From assembly GCA_015061765.1 (NCBI GenBank), contig SUVZ01000197.1:1-7055 (forward strand): 7,055 nucleotides of DNA. Reading direction: 5' to 3'. The position numbers were made by a program, and so were the translations under genes. Source of the DNA: Lentisphaerota bacterium (lineage in GTDB: Bacteria > Verrucomicrobiota > Kiritimatiellia > RFP12 > UBA1067). Below are positions 1 through 6,510 of this stretch, in pieces; position 1 is the stretch's first letter; every line of letters starts with the position of its first letter. The notes beneath the pieces are model-generated. The model was not told the DNA's origin. It saw only the letters and a list, made by a program, of their open reading frames with translations, and searched no databases.

Positions 1-2568
1 GAGTCCGAGCTTGTGGCAGAACGCCACGGAGACCGGATCACCGCCGTGCTCGCCGCAGATTCCGCAGTGGAGCATCGGACGGGTCTTCTTGCCGTCGGTG
101 ACCGCCATCTCCATGAGCTTGCCCACTCCGCTCTGGTCGAGACGCGCGAAGGGATCGTTCTCGAAAATCTTCTTGTCGTAGTACGAGCCGAGGAACTTTC
201 CTGCGTCGTCGCGAGAGAATCCGTAGGTCATCTGCGTGAGATCGTTCGTACCGAAGCAGAAGAACTCGGCCTCGTCGGCGATCTCTCCCGCCGTAAGCGC
301 TGCACGCGGAATCTCGATCATCGTGCCGACCTCGTAGTTGAGCTTGATCTCCGCGGCCTGAATCTCGTCGTTGGCGACGTGCACGACTATGTCCTTCACG
401 AACTTGAACTCCTTCGGATCGCCCGTGAGGGGAATCATGATCTCGGGCTTCACGTTCCAGCCCTTGTGACGCTTCTGCGTATTGATGGCGGCGCGGATGA
501 CGGCCTTCGTCTGCATCACGGCTATCTCAGGGTACGTTACGCAGAGGCGGCAGCCGCGGTGCCCCATCATCGGGTTGATCTCGTGAAGGTTGTCGATGAT
601 CTCCTTGATGCGGGAAATTGGCTTGTGCTGAGCCTTGGCGAGAAGCGCGATCTCCTCTTCGCTGTGCGGCACGAACTCGTGGAGCGGCGGATCGAGGAAG
701 CGGATCGTGACGGGCTGGCCATCAAGGGCCTCGAAAAGCTGCTCAAAGTCGTCCTGCTGGTACGGGAGAATCTTGGCGAGCGCAAGGCGGCGCTCCTCGA
801 CCGTATCGGCGCATATCATCTCGCGGAATGCGGAAATGCGGCTCTGGGAGAAGAACATGTGCTCCGTACGGCAAAGGCCAATGCCCTCCGCTCCGAGTTC
901 ACGCGCCTTGCGGGCGTCGCGGGGCGTGTCGGCGTTGGTGCGCACCTTCAGGCGGCGGAACTTGTCCGCCCACATCATGATGCGGCCGAATTCGCCTGCG
1001 ATCGTCGCGTCGACCGTCGGTATGACACCGTCGTAGATGTTGCCGGTGGAACCGTCGATGGATATCCAGTCGCCCTCGCGGAACGTCTTGCCGCCGAGGA
1101 TGAACTTCTTGCCCTCCTCGTCCATCTGGATCTCCTGACATCCGGAAACGCAGCATTCGCCCATGCCGCGCGCGACTACGGCCGCGTGGCTCGTCATTCC
1201 GCCGCGAACCGTGAGAATGCCCTGTGCAGCCTTCATGCCCTCAATGTCCTCGGGGCTTGTCTCGAGACGCACGAGCACAACCTTCTCGCCGCGTTCCTTC
1301 CACGCCTTTGCGTCGTCGGCACTGAACACGACCTTGCCGCAGGCTGCCCCAGGAGATGCTGGAAGGCCTCGTCCCACCGGAACGGCGCGCTTGAGGGCCA
1401 CGGTGTCGAACTGCGGATGCAGAAGCGTATCGAGATTGCGCGGCTCTACCATGAGAACAGCCTCCTGCTCCGTGCGCATGCCCTCGTCCACGAGGTCGCA
1501 CGCGATCTTGAGCGCGGCCTTTGCGGTGCGCTTGCCGTTGCGAGTCTGGAGCATGAAGAGCTTTCCGTTCTCTATGGTGAACTCCATGTCCTGCATGTCG
1601 CGGTAGTGCTTCTCGAGTTTCGCGCACACTTCGGTGAACTGCTTGAACACCTTGGGCATGACCTCTTCCATCTTGGCGATCGGCATCGGGGTGCGGACGC
1701 CTGCGACGACATCCTCGCCCTGCGCGTTGATGAGGAACTCGCCCATCAGTCTGCGTTCGCCGGTGGCGGGATCTCGCGTGAACGCGACGCCCGTACCGGA
1801 CTCGTCGTTGAGGTTTCCGAACGCCATCATCTGTACGTTGACTGCCGTCCCCCAGCTGTAGGGGATGTCGTTGTCGCGGCGGTAGACGTTCGCGCGCGGA
1901 TTGTCCCAGCTGCGGAACACGGCCTGGATCGCCGCAAAGAGCTGCTCCTTCGCGTCATTGGGGAAGTCCTTGCCGATCGCGGACTTGTACTCGGCCTTGA
2001 ACATTGCGGCGAGCTCCTTGAGGTCGTCGGCTGTGAGCTCGACGTCGAGCTTGACGCCCTTCTTCTCCTTGACTTCGTCGATGAGCTTCTCGAAGTGCTT
2101 TTTGCCGACTTCCATGACGACGTCGGAGAACATCTGGATGAAGCGGCGGTAGCAGTCCCAGGCCCAGCGCGGGTTCTTGGTCTGCTCTGCGAGTGAGTTC
2201 ACTACCGTCTCGTTAAGGCCGAGATTGAGGATCGTATCCATCATGCCCGGCATGGATGCGCGCGCGCCGGAGCGCACGGACACGAGAAGCGGGTTCTTGG
2301 CGTCGCCGAACTTCTTTCCCGCCGACTTCTCGAGCTTATCGATGTACTCGAGCACCTGCTGCTTGATGTCGTCTCCGATCTTCTTGCCGTCATCATAGTA
2401 GCGGGTACAGGCCTCGGTCGTAATCGTGAACCCTTGCGGGACAGGCAACCCCAACGATGCCATCTCCGCAAGGTTGGCCCCCTTGCCGCCGAGGATGTTG
2501 CGCATTTCTGCATTGCCTTCGGTCGCACCTGCGCCGAAGAAATATACGTATCTGGTATTTTCTGCCAT
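1..2568 (-). CDS. ppdK: Pyruvate, phosphate dikinase (3' end cut off by window edge)
   Basis: PPDK interconverts pyruvate + ATP + phosphate and PEP + AMP + pyrophosphate in the cytosol; in anaerobes it serves pyrophosphate-linked glycolysis or gluconeogenesis. The frame is open from ATG at 2568 to the window edge: 856 residues without a stop. The N-terminal ATP-grasp domain shows GGKGANLAEM (about residues 27-36), SVRSGARASMPGMMDT (from about 96) and a later GVAFTRDPATGE. The swivelling phosphohistidine domain has GGMTSHAAVVARG with catalytic His461 (codon 1186-1188). The C-terminal TIM-barrel has GLCRTEHMF with Arg567, NPMMGHRGCRL, FGTNDLTQM and GICGEHGG with catalytic Cys838 (55-57). All are offset by +6 from the well-studied Clostridium symbiosum enzyme (874 residues), so only about 24 C-terminal residues should be missing. 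The ribosome binding site is a weak purine-rich stretch (AGAGAG) just before the start. It forms its own transcription unit. No frameshift or missing catalytic residue is seen. Confidence 0.97.
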   Translation of the reverse strand, partial: MAENTRYVYFFGAGATEGNAEMRNILGGKGANLAEMASLGLPVPQGFTITTEACTRYYDDGKKIGDDIKQQVLEYIDKLEKSAGKKFGDAKNPLLVSVRSGARASMPGMMDTILNLGLNETVVNSLAEQTKNPRWAWDCYRRFIQMFSDVVMEVGKKHFEKLIDEVKEKKGVKLDVELTADDLKELAAMFKAEYKSAIGKDFPNDAKEQLFAAIQAVFRSWDNPRANVYRRDNDIPYSWGTAVNVQMMAFGNLNDESGTGVAFTRDPATGERRLMGEFLINAQGEDVVAGVRTPMPIAKMEEVMPKVFKQFTEVCAKLEKHYRDMQDMEFTIENGKLFMLQTRNGKRTAKAALKIACDLVDEGMRTEQEAVLMVEPRNLDTLLHPQFDTVALKRAVPVGRGLPASPGAACGKVVFSADDAKAWKERGEKVVLVRLETSPEDIEGMKAAQGILTVRGGMTSHAAVVARGMGECCVSGCQEIQMDEEGKKFILGGKTFREGDWISIDGSTGNIYDGVIPTVDATIAGEFGRIMMWADKFRRLKVRTNADTPRDARKARELGAEGIGLCRTEHMFFSQSRISAFREMICADTVEERRLALAKILPYQQDDFEQLFEALDGQPVTIRFLDPPLHEFVPHSEEEIALLAKAQHKPISRIKEIIDNLHEINPMMGHRGCRLCVTYPEIAVMQTKAVIRAAINTQKRHKGWNVKPEIMIPLTGDPKEFKFVKDIVVHVANDEIQAAEIKLNYEVGTMIEIPRAALTAGEIADEAEFFCFGTNDLTQMTYGFSRDDAGKFLGSYYDKKIFENDPFARLDQSGVGKLMEMAVTDGKKTRPMLHCGICGEHGGDPVSVAFCHKLGL

Positions 2569-2609
2569 TTCTGCTCTCTTTTCTTTCACTCTTTTTCTTT
2601 TTGGCGCGG

Positions 2610-2638
2610 AGTATACTCTAATTGCATAAAAAAATAAA
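2610..2638 (-). promoter_or_regulatory. Predicted promoter of ppdK
   Basis: On the minus strand a -10 box TATACT (2610-2615, five of six matches to TATAAT) lies 17 bp downstream of a weak -35 box TTTATT (2633-2638, three of six). Transcription would begin near 2603, leaving a leader of about 35 nt before the ppdK ATG at 2568. The leader is purine-rich (runs of A and G). The site follows the terminator at 2701-2742, which fits independent expression of ppdK. The -10 box is convincing; the -35 box is only fair. Confidence 0.5.
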
Positions 2639-2700
2639 GCCTTAAACATTTCGACACAGGAAAACGCAAAACCAGAAGATGCTCGTTTCATAGCGCACTA

Positions 2701-2742
2701 CAAAGGAAATCCCCGGAAATCCGCACCCGCGGACACCGGGGA
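2701..2742 (-). terminator. Predicted intrinsic terminator of the feoA-feoB-barrel unit
   Basis: Reading the minus strand, TCCCCGG (2736-2742) pairs with CCGGGGA (2710-2716). An inner stem GTCCGC/GCGGAT (2729-2734 with 2719-2724, one G-U pair) closes a GGGT loop, with a small asymmetric internal bulge (1 nt against 2 nt) between the two stems. The hairpin is followed by the T-rich tract TTTCCTTTG (2701-2709), which is interrupted by two C residues. The plus strand has no T-run after the hairpin, so it acts for minus-strand transcripts. It sits 33 bp past the stop codon of the barrel gene and ahead of the ppdK promoter. Confidence 0.72.
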
Positions 2743-2775
2743 ATCAACCAACCAAAAAGGAAATGTATAGCCGAC

Positions 2776-3753
2776 TCAGAACGTGGCGGTGATCGAAAGA
2801 CCTCCGACTACGTTCCATGTCTTGTCGCAGCCTGCGCCCCACTCGCCGTTGTATGCAGCGGCGGCCTTGCGCATGTTGCCGTCGAACCAATAGTCGTAGT
2901 AGGCGACATATGCACCGAACGTGAGCCAATCGGTGATGGCATATTCGAGATCGACACGCAGAGTCGTATCCATCAGGCCGCCATGGTCGAAACCTTCAAC
3001 CTTCTCAAGTTCGGAGAAATAGCCCTTTGTGCGGAGGGAGTTGCCCAAGCCCTGTCCGACCGCCGGACGGAGCGTGAGGCTTTCCGCAAGCTCAAAGGTG
3101 TGGCCGAGCTCGAAATATACGTAAGTGCCGTCGTCAGCCATGATGTCGCGTTCGATTGCGAGTGTAGGCTCAAGCCAGAGATCTCCGAGCGAGAACTCAA
3201 GGTTGAGATACTGGGTGTCGCCGACCTCCCCTTCATAGCGGGGAAGATATTCGTACATGTAGCTGAAGTCGACACCGAGCGTGCCGAACGTCTCGCCGAG
3301 ATCGAACTCATGCGCAAGACCGACCATCGCATCGAGCGTCGTGTATTCGCCGGCACGGTTGCCGTAGCCGCCGCGCTTGCCGTTGCCCTTCGTGACGTCA
3401 AAGATCGCCTCGACACCGAAATACACCCAGTCGAAGAATGTCACTGATGCGTTGGGAACGATAATCGGGTCCTTGCCGTCAATCACGCCGTACGTCATAT
3501 AGCGGGAATCGAAGCCGACACCGAATTCCGCAGAAACGATTGGCGTTTCGTTGAACGAGATTCCGGCTCCCGGTTCATAGCTCCATCCGGAGCTTCCACC
3601 GCAGTCTGCGCATTTGCACGATTCGCTGGTGCAGGCGCATCCGGTGGTGCATTTGCAGGCATCCTTGCCGCATTTGCAGTTCGCGTTCTGGGCGTATAGC
3701 CCCCCTGTCAGCGCGACGATTGCCGCCGCGCCCATGATTTTCATTGTTTTCAT
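2776..3753 (-). CDS. Outer-membrane beta-barrel protein with a cysteine-rich N-terminus, third gene of the feo operon
   Basis: The product has 325 residues. Start ATG at 3753 was chosen because a good ribosome binding site (AAAGGA) precedes it and it opens a classic signal peptide: MKTMK, a hydrophobic core, then likely cleavage after LYA (residue 21). The mature protein begins with a Cys-rich stretch (C26 to C51, nine Cys), then a short Gly/Ser linker. From about residue 60 to the end follow alternating hydrophobic/polar segments rich in Tyr, Phe, Trp and Gly, consistent with roughly 12 or more beta strands, ending in SITATF. A terminal Phe is the usual sorting signal for the BAM machinery. 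The segment VSAEFGVGFDSRYMTYG followed by DGKDPIIVPNASV vaguely recalls TorF-type putative porins; I cannot confirm the family. It follows feoB by 14 bp, so a role in Fe(II) or other metal passage across the outer membrane is inferred, not shown. There is one more Cys near the end (C309). The Cys at 26 has no lipobox before it, so this is not a lipoprotein. Confidence 0.88.
   Translation of the reverse strand: MKTMKIMGAAAIVALTGGLYAQNANCKCGKDACKCTTGCACTSESCKCADCGGSSGWSYEPGAGISFNETPIVSAEFGVGFDSRYMTYGVIDGKDPIIVPNASVTFFDWVYFGVEAIFDVTKGNGKRGGYGNRAGEYTTLDAMVGLAHEFDLGETFGTLGVDFSYMYEYLPRYEGEVGDTQYLNLEFSLGDLWLEPTLAIERDIMADDGTYVYFELGHTFELAESLTLRPAVGQGLGNSLRTKGYFSELEKVEGFDHGGLMDTTLRVDLEYAITDWLTFGAYVAYYDYWFDGNMRKAAAAYNGEWGAGCDKTWNVVGGLSITATF
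3601..3678 (-). repeat. Duplicated 13-codon Cys-x-Cys unit (metallothionein-like) inside the barrel gene
   Basis: Codons 26-38 (3640-3678) and 39-51 (3601-3639) of the barrel gene form two units of the same spacing: C-x-C-x4-C-x-C-x3 and C-x-C-x4-C-x-C-x2-C. The nine cysteines are C26, C28, C33, C35, C39, C41, C46, C48 and C51. Three of the four CxC pairs read CKC and use the identical DNA string TGCAAATGC, which suggests growth by small duplications. Dense CxC spacing with small and charged residues between is typical of metal-thiolate proteins. Metal binding is inferred from spacing alone; disulfide bonding is an alternative in an oxidising periplasm. Confidence 0.8.
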
Positions 3754-3763
3754 TGTTGTTTTT

Positions 3764-3769
3764 TCCTTT
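3764..3769 (-). promoter_or_regulatory. Ribosome binding site of the barrel gene, overlapping the feoB stop codon
   Basis: The minus strand reads TAAAGGA, where TAA (3768-3770) is the feoB stop and AAAGGA (3764-3769) is the Shine-Dalgarno sequence of the next gene, with 10 nt between the GG and the ATG at 3753. Ribosomes ending feoB would sit directly on this site, so translation of the two genes is probably coupled. It also decides the start codon, since no such site precedes the in-frame upstream ATG codons inside feoB. Confidence 0.8.
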
Positions 3770-6071
3770 AGATCATATCGATCCGGTGCCTCTTTCCGTA
3801 GCACCAAAAGCCGCTGAACATTGCGGCGAGAATGCCGGTTCCTATGCAGAACCAGAGACTGCTGTGGCTTACCATCACAGCATGGTAGATTGTGGCGACA
3901 CTCCAACCGATGACGGTGAGATATCCCACGAACACGGCTCCGTAACCCTTGCCGACCTCACGGAATACGGTTCCGGTAGCGGCGATGCACGGCACATAGA
4001 GAAGGACGAACAGAAGGAACGCGAACGCCTGATGGAAGCCTTTGGAGAAGTGTTTGCGCAGTCCGGCGATCGTGGCTTCGTTTGATTCCTTCTCTTCACC
4101 CTCTACAACATCTTCGGCGGCGCCGGAGAAGCCAAGCGGATCAAGAATCGCAGAACCGGCATCCATGAGATTCGCGGGTATGGAGGCGAACGCCTCCTTC
4201 AGTCCACCGATGAGCGAATAGGGCTTTTCTTCCTCGGCTGGTTTATCCCCCTCCTTGGACTCCTTTGCGGCATCACCCTGTCCGTAAAGACCGTTGAGAG
4301 TGCCGATGACAGCCTCCTTGGCGAAAAGGCCGGTGAATATCGATACGCTTGCCTGCCAGTTGTCCTTCTCGACTCCAATGGGCTCAAACACCGGGGTGAT
4401 GCTCCTGCCCACAACCGAGAGGACTGACTTTTCGCTGTCCTCGTTGCCGATGGAGCCGTCGGTACCGACGGTATTGAGGATACCGAGCACGAGAACCATG
4501 GGAACGATGAACTTACCCGCACGCCATATGAAGATTTTCAATCTCTCCCATGTATGGAGGAAAATGTGCCTTGGGCGCGGCATGTGGTACGGAGGCAGTT
4601 CCATGATGAAATGCGTGGGAGCACCCTGGAACAGAGTGTGCTTCATGATGAGTCCCGTCACTATCCCCAGAACGATCCCGCACATGTACAGGGCAAAGAT
4701 AAGCGTACCGGGATTCTCCGGACAGAAAGCGACCCCGAACAGCACCCATACCGGAAGTTTCGCGCTGCAGCTCATGAACGGAGTCATGAATATCGTGAGC
4801 AGCCGATCCCGCTTCGATTCGAGCGTGCGTGTAGCCATGATTGCGGGAACGGAACATCCGAATCCCACAAGCATCGGCACGAAGCTTTTGCCGGGAAGAC
4901 CGATCCAGCGCATGAAACGGTCCATCACAAACGCAGCACGCGCCATATAACCGGAGTCCTCAAGCACCGAAAGACAAAGGAACATGAAGCCGACCGGCGG
5001 CAGGAACGTCGCAACAGTCTGAAGCGCCGAACCTACACCGTTCGCCAAGATCGCGGTCAGCCAATCCGGAGCACCGACGGAACCAAGGAGCTCCGCCATG
5101 CCGCTCACGAAAAGCGTGTCCCCTGCTATGTCGAAGAAGTCGATGAATGCCCCGCCTATTACCTGTGTGACCCAGAACACCATATACATCACACCGAGAA
5201 ATATAGGAATGCCGAGGAATCGGTTGATCACGAACTTGTCAATCTTTTCGGAAAGGAACACCTTGTCCGGAACAGTGCGGACAACGTCCTTCACAAGACC
5301 GGCGATTACCCCGTAGCGCGTTTCGGCAAGGACCACGTCCGGCGGATCGCCGAGGACATCGCTGCAGCGTTTCACCGCCCCGTCGATCACCTCCGGAGCC
5401 ATGTCGCGGTGACGTTCAAGCTGGCGGCGGATCAGAGGATCGCCCTCTATCGCCTTGAGTGCCACCCAGCGGGCATCGACATTGTAGTGCTCCGCCGTCT
5501 TAACCGAAGCCGAGGCGAGTATGTCGATCTCCTGCTCGAGTTCGTTCGGGAACTCTATCGGAACGCGCGGAACCTTTGGCGCGGAGATCGCATCGTCCAG
5601 AAGGGCGCGTAGTTTCGCCACATCCCTCGAATCCGTCGCGTTTACGCCGATCACCGGCACACCAAGGTGCTTGGAGAGATGGTCGAGATCGACGGAAAGC
5701 CTGCGCTGACGGGCGATATCCATCATGGTGACGACGATTACCATCGGCACCTTCAGTTCGCACATGAGAAGTGTGAGATAGAGGTTGCGCTCTATCGCCG
5801 TGGCGTCGATGACGTTTATGTAGAGATCGGCCTCGTGCGAAAGGATGTACTCAAGGCTCGCCTTCTCGTCTTCGCTCGCCGCCGTAAGGGAATATATTCC
5901 GGGAAGATCGACGATCTTGACTTCGCCGGACTTGTCGAGTTTAAATTCACCCTCCTTCTTCTCCACCGTAACGCCCGGCCAGTTGCCGATATGCTGATGA
6001 GAACCGGTAAGACCGTTGAACACGGTCGTCTTTCCGCAGTTCGGATTTCCCACAAGACCGACAGTCTTCAT
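3768..6071 (-). CDS. feoB: Ferrous iron transport protein B (Fe(II) permease with N-terminal G domain)
   Basis: FeoB is the inner-membrane Fe(II) importer of the Feo system. The product has 767 residues, normal for the family. The G domain shows G1 GNPNCGKTT (8-16), the switch-I region with PGVT (32-35), G3 DLPG (55-58) and a G4 motif that reads TMMD (115-118) where NxxD is usual. A helical regulatory domain follows to about 275. The membrane part has two Gate regions carrying the conserved cysteines: GFGCSVP (C406) and PFMSCSAKLP (C435). A third conserved Cys lies in LLYVPCIAATG (C695). LEDSGYMARAAF (370-381) is a further family hallmark. A charged Lys/Glu-rich linker lies in the loop around 600-625. 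The start ATG at 6071 overlaps the feoA stop (ATGA) and has AAGGGAG (6079-6085) 7 nt upstream, inside the feoA coding sequence. No feoC gene follows; the next gene is the barrel protein. Confidence 0.98.
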   Translation of the reverse strand: MKTVGLVGNPNCGKTTVFNGLTGSHQHIGNWPGVTVEKKEGEFKLDKSGEVKIVDLPGIYSLTAASEDEKASLEYILSHEADLYINVIDATAIERNLYLTLLMCELKVPMVIVVTMMDIARQRRLSVDLDHLSKHLGVPVIGVNATDSRDVAKLRALLDDAISAPKVPRVPIEFPNELEQEIDILASASVKTAEHYNVDARWVALKAIEGDPLIRRQLERHRDMAPEVIDGAVKRCSDVLGDPPDVVLAETRYGVIAGLVKDVVRTVPDKVFLSEKIDKFVINRFLGIPIFLGVMYMVFWVTQVIGGAFIDFFDIAGDTLFVSGMAELLGSVGAPDWLTAILANGVGSALQTVATFLPPVGFMFLCLSVLEDSGYMARAAFVMDRFMRWIGLPGKSFVPMLVGFGCSVPAIMATRTLESKRDRLLTIFMTPFMSCSAKLPVWVLFGVAFCPENPGTLIFALYMCGIVLGIVTGLIMKHTLFQGAPTHFIMELPPYHMPRPRHIFLHTWERLKIFIWRAGKFIVPMVLVLGILNTVGTDGSIGNEDSEKSVLSVVGRSITPVFEPIGVEKDNWQASVSIFTGLFAKEAVIGTLNGLYGQGDAAKESKEGDKPAEEEKPYSLIGGLKEAFASIPANLMDAGSAILDPLGFSGAAEDVVEGEEKESNEATIAGLRKHFSKGFHQAFAFLLFVLLYVPCIAATGTVFREVGKGYGAVFVGYLTVIGWSVATIYHAVMVSHSSLWFCIGTGILAAMFSGFWCYGKRHRIDMI

Positions 6072-6313
6072 TTCACATCTCCCTTCTCAAGAACTTTAAC
6101 CTTGATCACGCTGACCTCGTCGCGACGGAGGGAAAGATGAAATCCCCTGACCGCAAGCTCAAACGGGTCTCCCAGCGGAGCTACGTTCAATATCTTGATC
6201 TGCACCCCGCGCGTCATACCGAGCGCAAGCAGCTTGGCGCGGTACGCCGCATTGCCGAGCCTGTAGCCGGTGATTTCGGCCATTTGCCCTTTTTTCAATT
6301 GATCGAGTGTCAT
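6068..6313 (-). CDS. feoA: Ferrous iron transport protein A (small SH3-like partner of FeoB)
   Basis: FeoA is a small cytosolic protein with an SH3-like fold that assists FeoB. The product has 81 residues, typical for the family. Family hallmarks are LGMTRGVQIKIL in the middle and APLGDPFELAVRGFHLSLR towards the end. I chose ATG at 6313 because AAGGA (6322-6326) stands 8 nt upstream and the protein then starts MTLDQLKKGQ, the usual beginning for FeoA. A longer in-frame reading from 6373 would place the start upstream of the predicted transcription start and is rejected. It is the first gene of the operon and overlaps feoB by 4 bp (ATGA), so translation is probably coupled. Confidence 0.96.
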   Translation of the reverse strand: MTLDQLKKGQMAEITGYRLGNAAYRAKLLALGMTRGVQIKILNVAPLGDPFELAVRGFHLSLRRDEVSVIKVKVLEKGDVK

Positions 6314-6354
6314 TTCGCTAATCCTTTTGCCTCTTAAAAAATAAGACGCGGCGA

Positions 6355-6383
6355 AGTTTACCAAAACTAACAACCCTTGTCAA
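6355..6383 (-). promoter_or_regulatory. Predicted sigma70-type promoter of the feoA-feoB-barrel operon
   Basis: A perfect -35 box TTGACA (6378-6383) is followed after exactly 17 bp by the -10 box TAAACT (6355-6360, four of six matches). Transcription should start near 6348, giving a leader of about 35 nt to the feoA ATG. I see no recognisable Fur box of the GATAATGATAATCATTATC type. A short inverted repeat, AGTTT-N4-AAACT (6355-6368), covers the -10 box. Another, AAGTT-N10-AACTT (6389-6408), lies just upstream of the -35 box. Either could be an operator for a metal-responsive repressor, but both are short and lie in AT-rich DNA. Confidence 0.72.
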
Positions 6384-6427
6384 AGAAAAAGTTCACCTGA
6401 TTTAACTTATTTCCGGTGGAGGTGGAC

Positions 6428-6477
6428 AAAAAAACACACGACGGGACGCAAACCCCCGAAGAGATTTTGCGCCCCGT
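6428..6477 (-). terminator. Predicted intrinsic terminator of dapL
   Basis: On the minus strand ACGGGGCGCAAA (6466-6477) pairs with TTTGCGTCCCGT (6441-6452): 12 bp with one G-U pair. The loop can fold further as CTC-TTCG-GGG, a very stable UUCG tetraloop. After CGTGTG come seven T residues (6428-6434). The G-U position would be an A-C mismatch on the plus strand, so the element is built for minus-strand transcripts. It begins 33 bp after the dapL stop and ends upstream of the feo promoter, separating the two units. Confidence 0.88.
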
Positions 6478-6510
6478 TCAATCCGGCGGATGGAAACCGG
6501 ATCACCAGTT

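Noticed and set aside
13..2196. Very long open frame of 727 codons on the plus strand, opposite ppdK
   Set aside because: It is exactly in register with the ppdK codons, so a stop in it could arise only from the sense codons TTA, CTA or TCA, which this genome avoids. The product is a low-complexity string rich in L, V, E, R and H with no recognisable domain. ppdK with all catalytic motifs is clearly the gene.
2643..2700. Possible small RNA or regulatory element between the terminator and the ppdK promoter
   Set aside because: I found no clear hairpin, promoter or conserved motif in this stretch beyond the features listed.
2983..3447. Open frame of 154 codons on the plus strand, opposite the barrel gene
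   Set aside because: It is in register with the barrel gene, so it is again an effect of codon use. There is no plausible promoter or protein family.
3676..3684. Possible lipoprotein cleavage site before C26 of the barrel protein
   Set aside because: The preceding residues are Asn-Ala-Asn rather than a lipobox, and a signal peptidase I site (LYA) occurs just before.
3754..3906. Longer version of the barrel protein starting at 3906, inside feoB
   Set aside because: The extra 51 residues overlap the 3' end of feoB in another frame, look like a shadow (charged, no pattern) and would bury the signal peptide. ATG at 3753 has a good ribosome binding site.
4554..5612. Open frame of 352 codons on the plus strand, opposite feoB
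   Set aside because: It is in register with feoB and explained by the same codon avoidance. Its product is charged and domainless.
6314..6373. Longer FeoA starting at 6373 with a hydrophobic-looking N-terminus
   Set aside because: That start lies upstream of the predicted -10 box and transcription start, and it lacks a ribosome binding site. The family normally begins at the shorter start.
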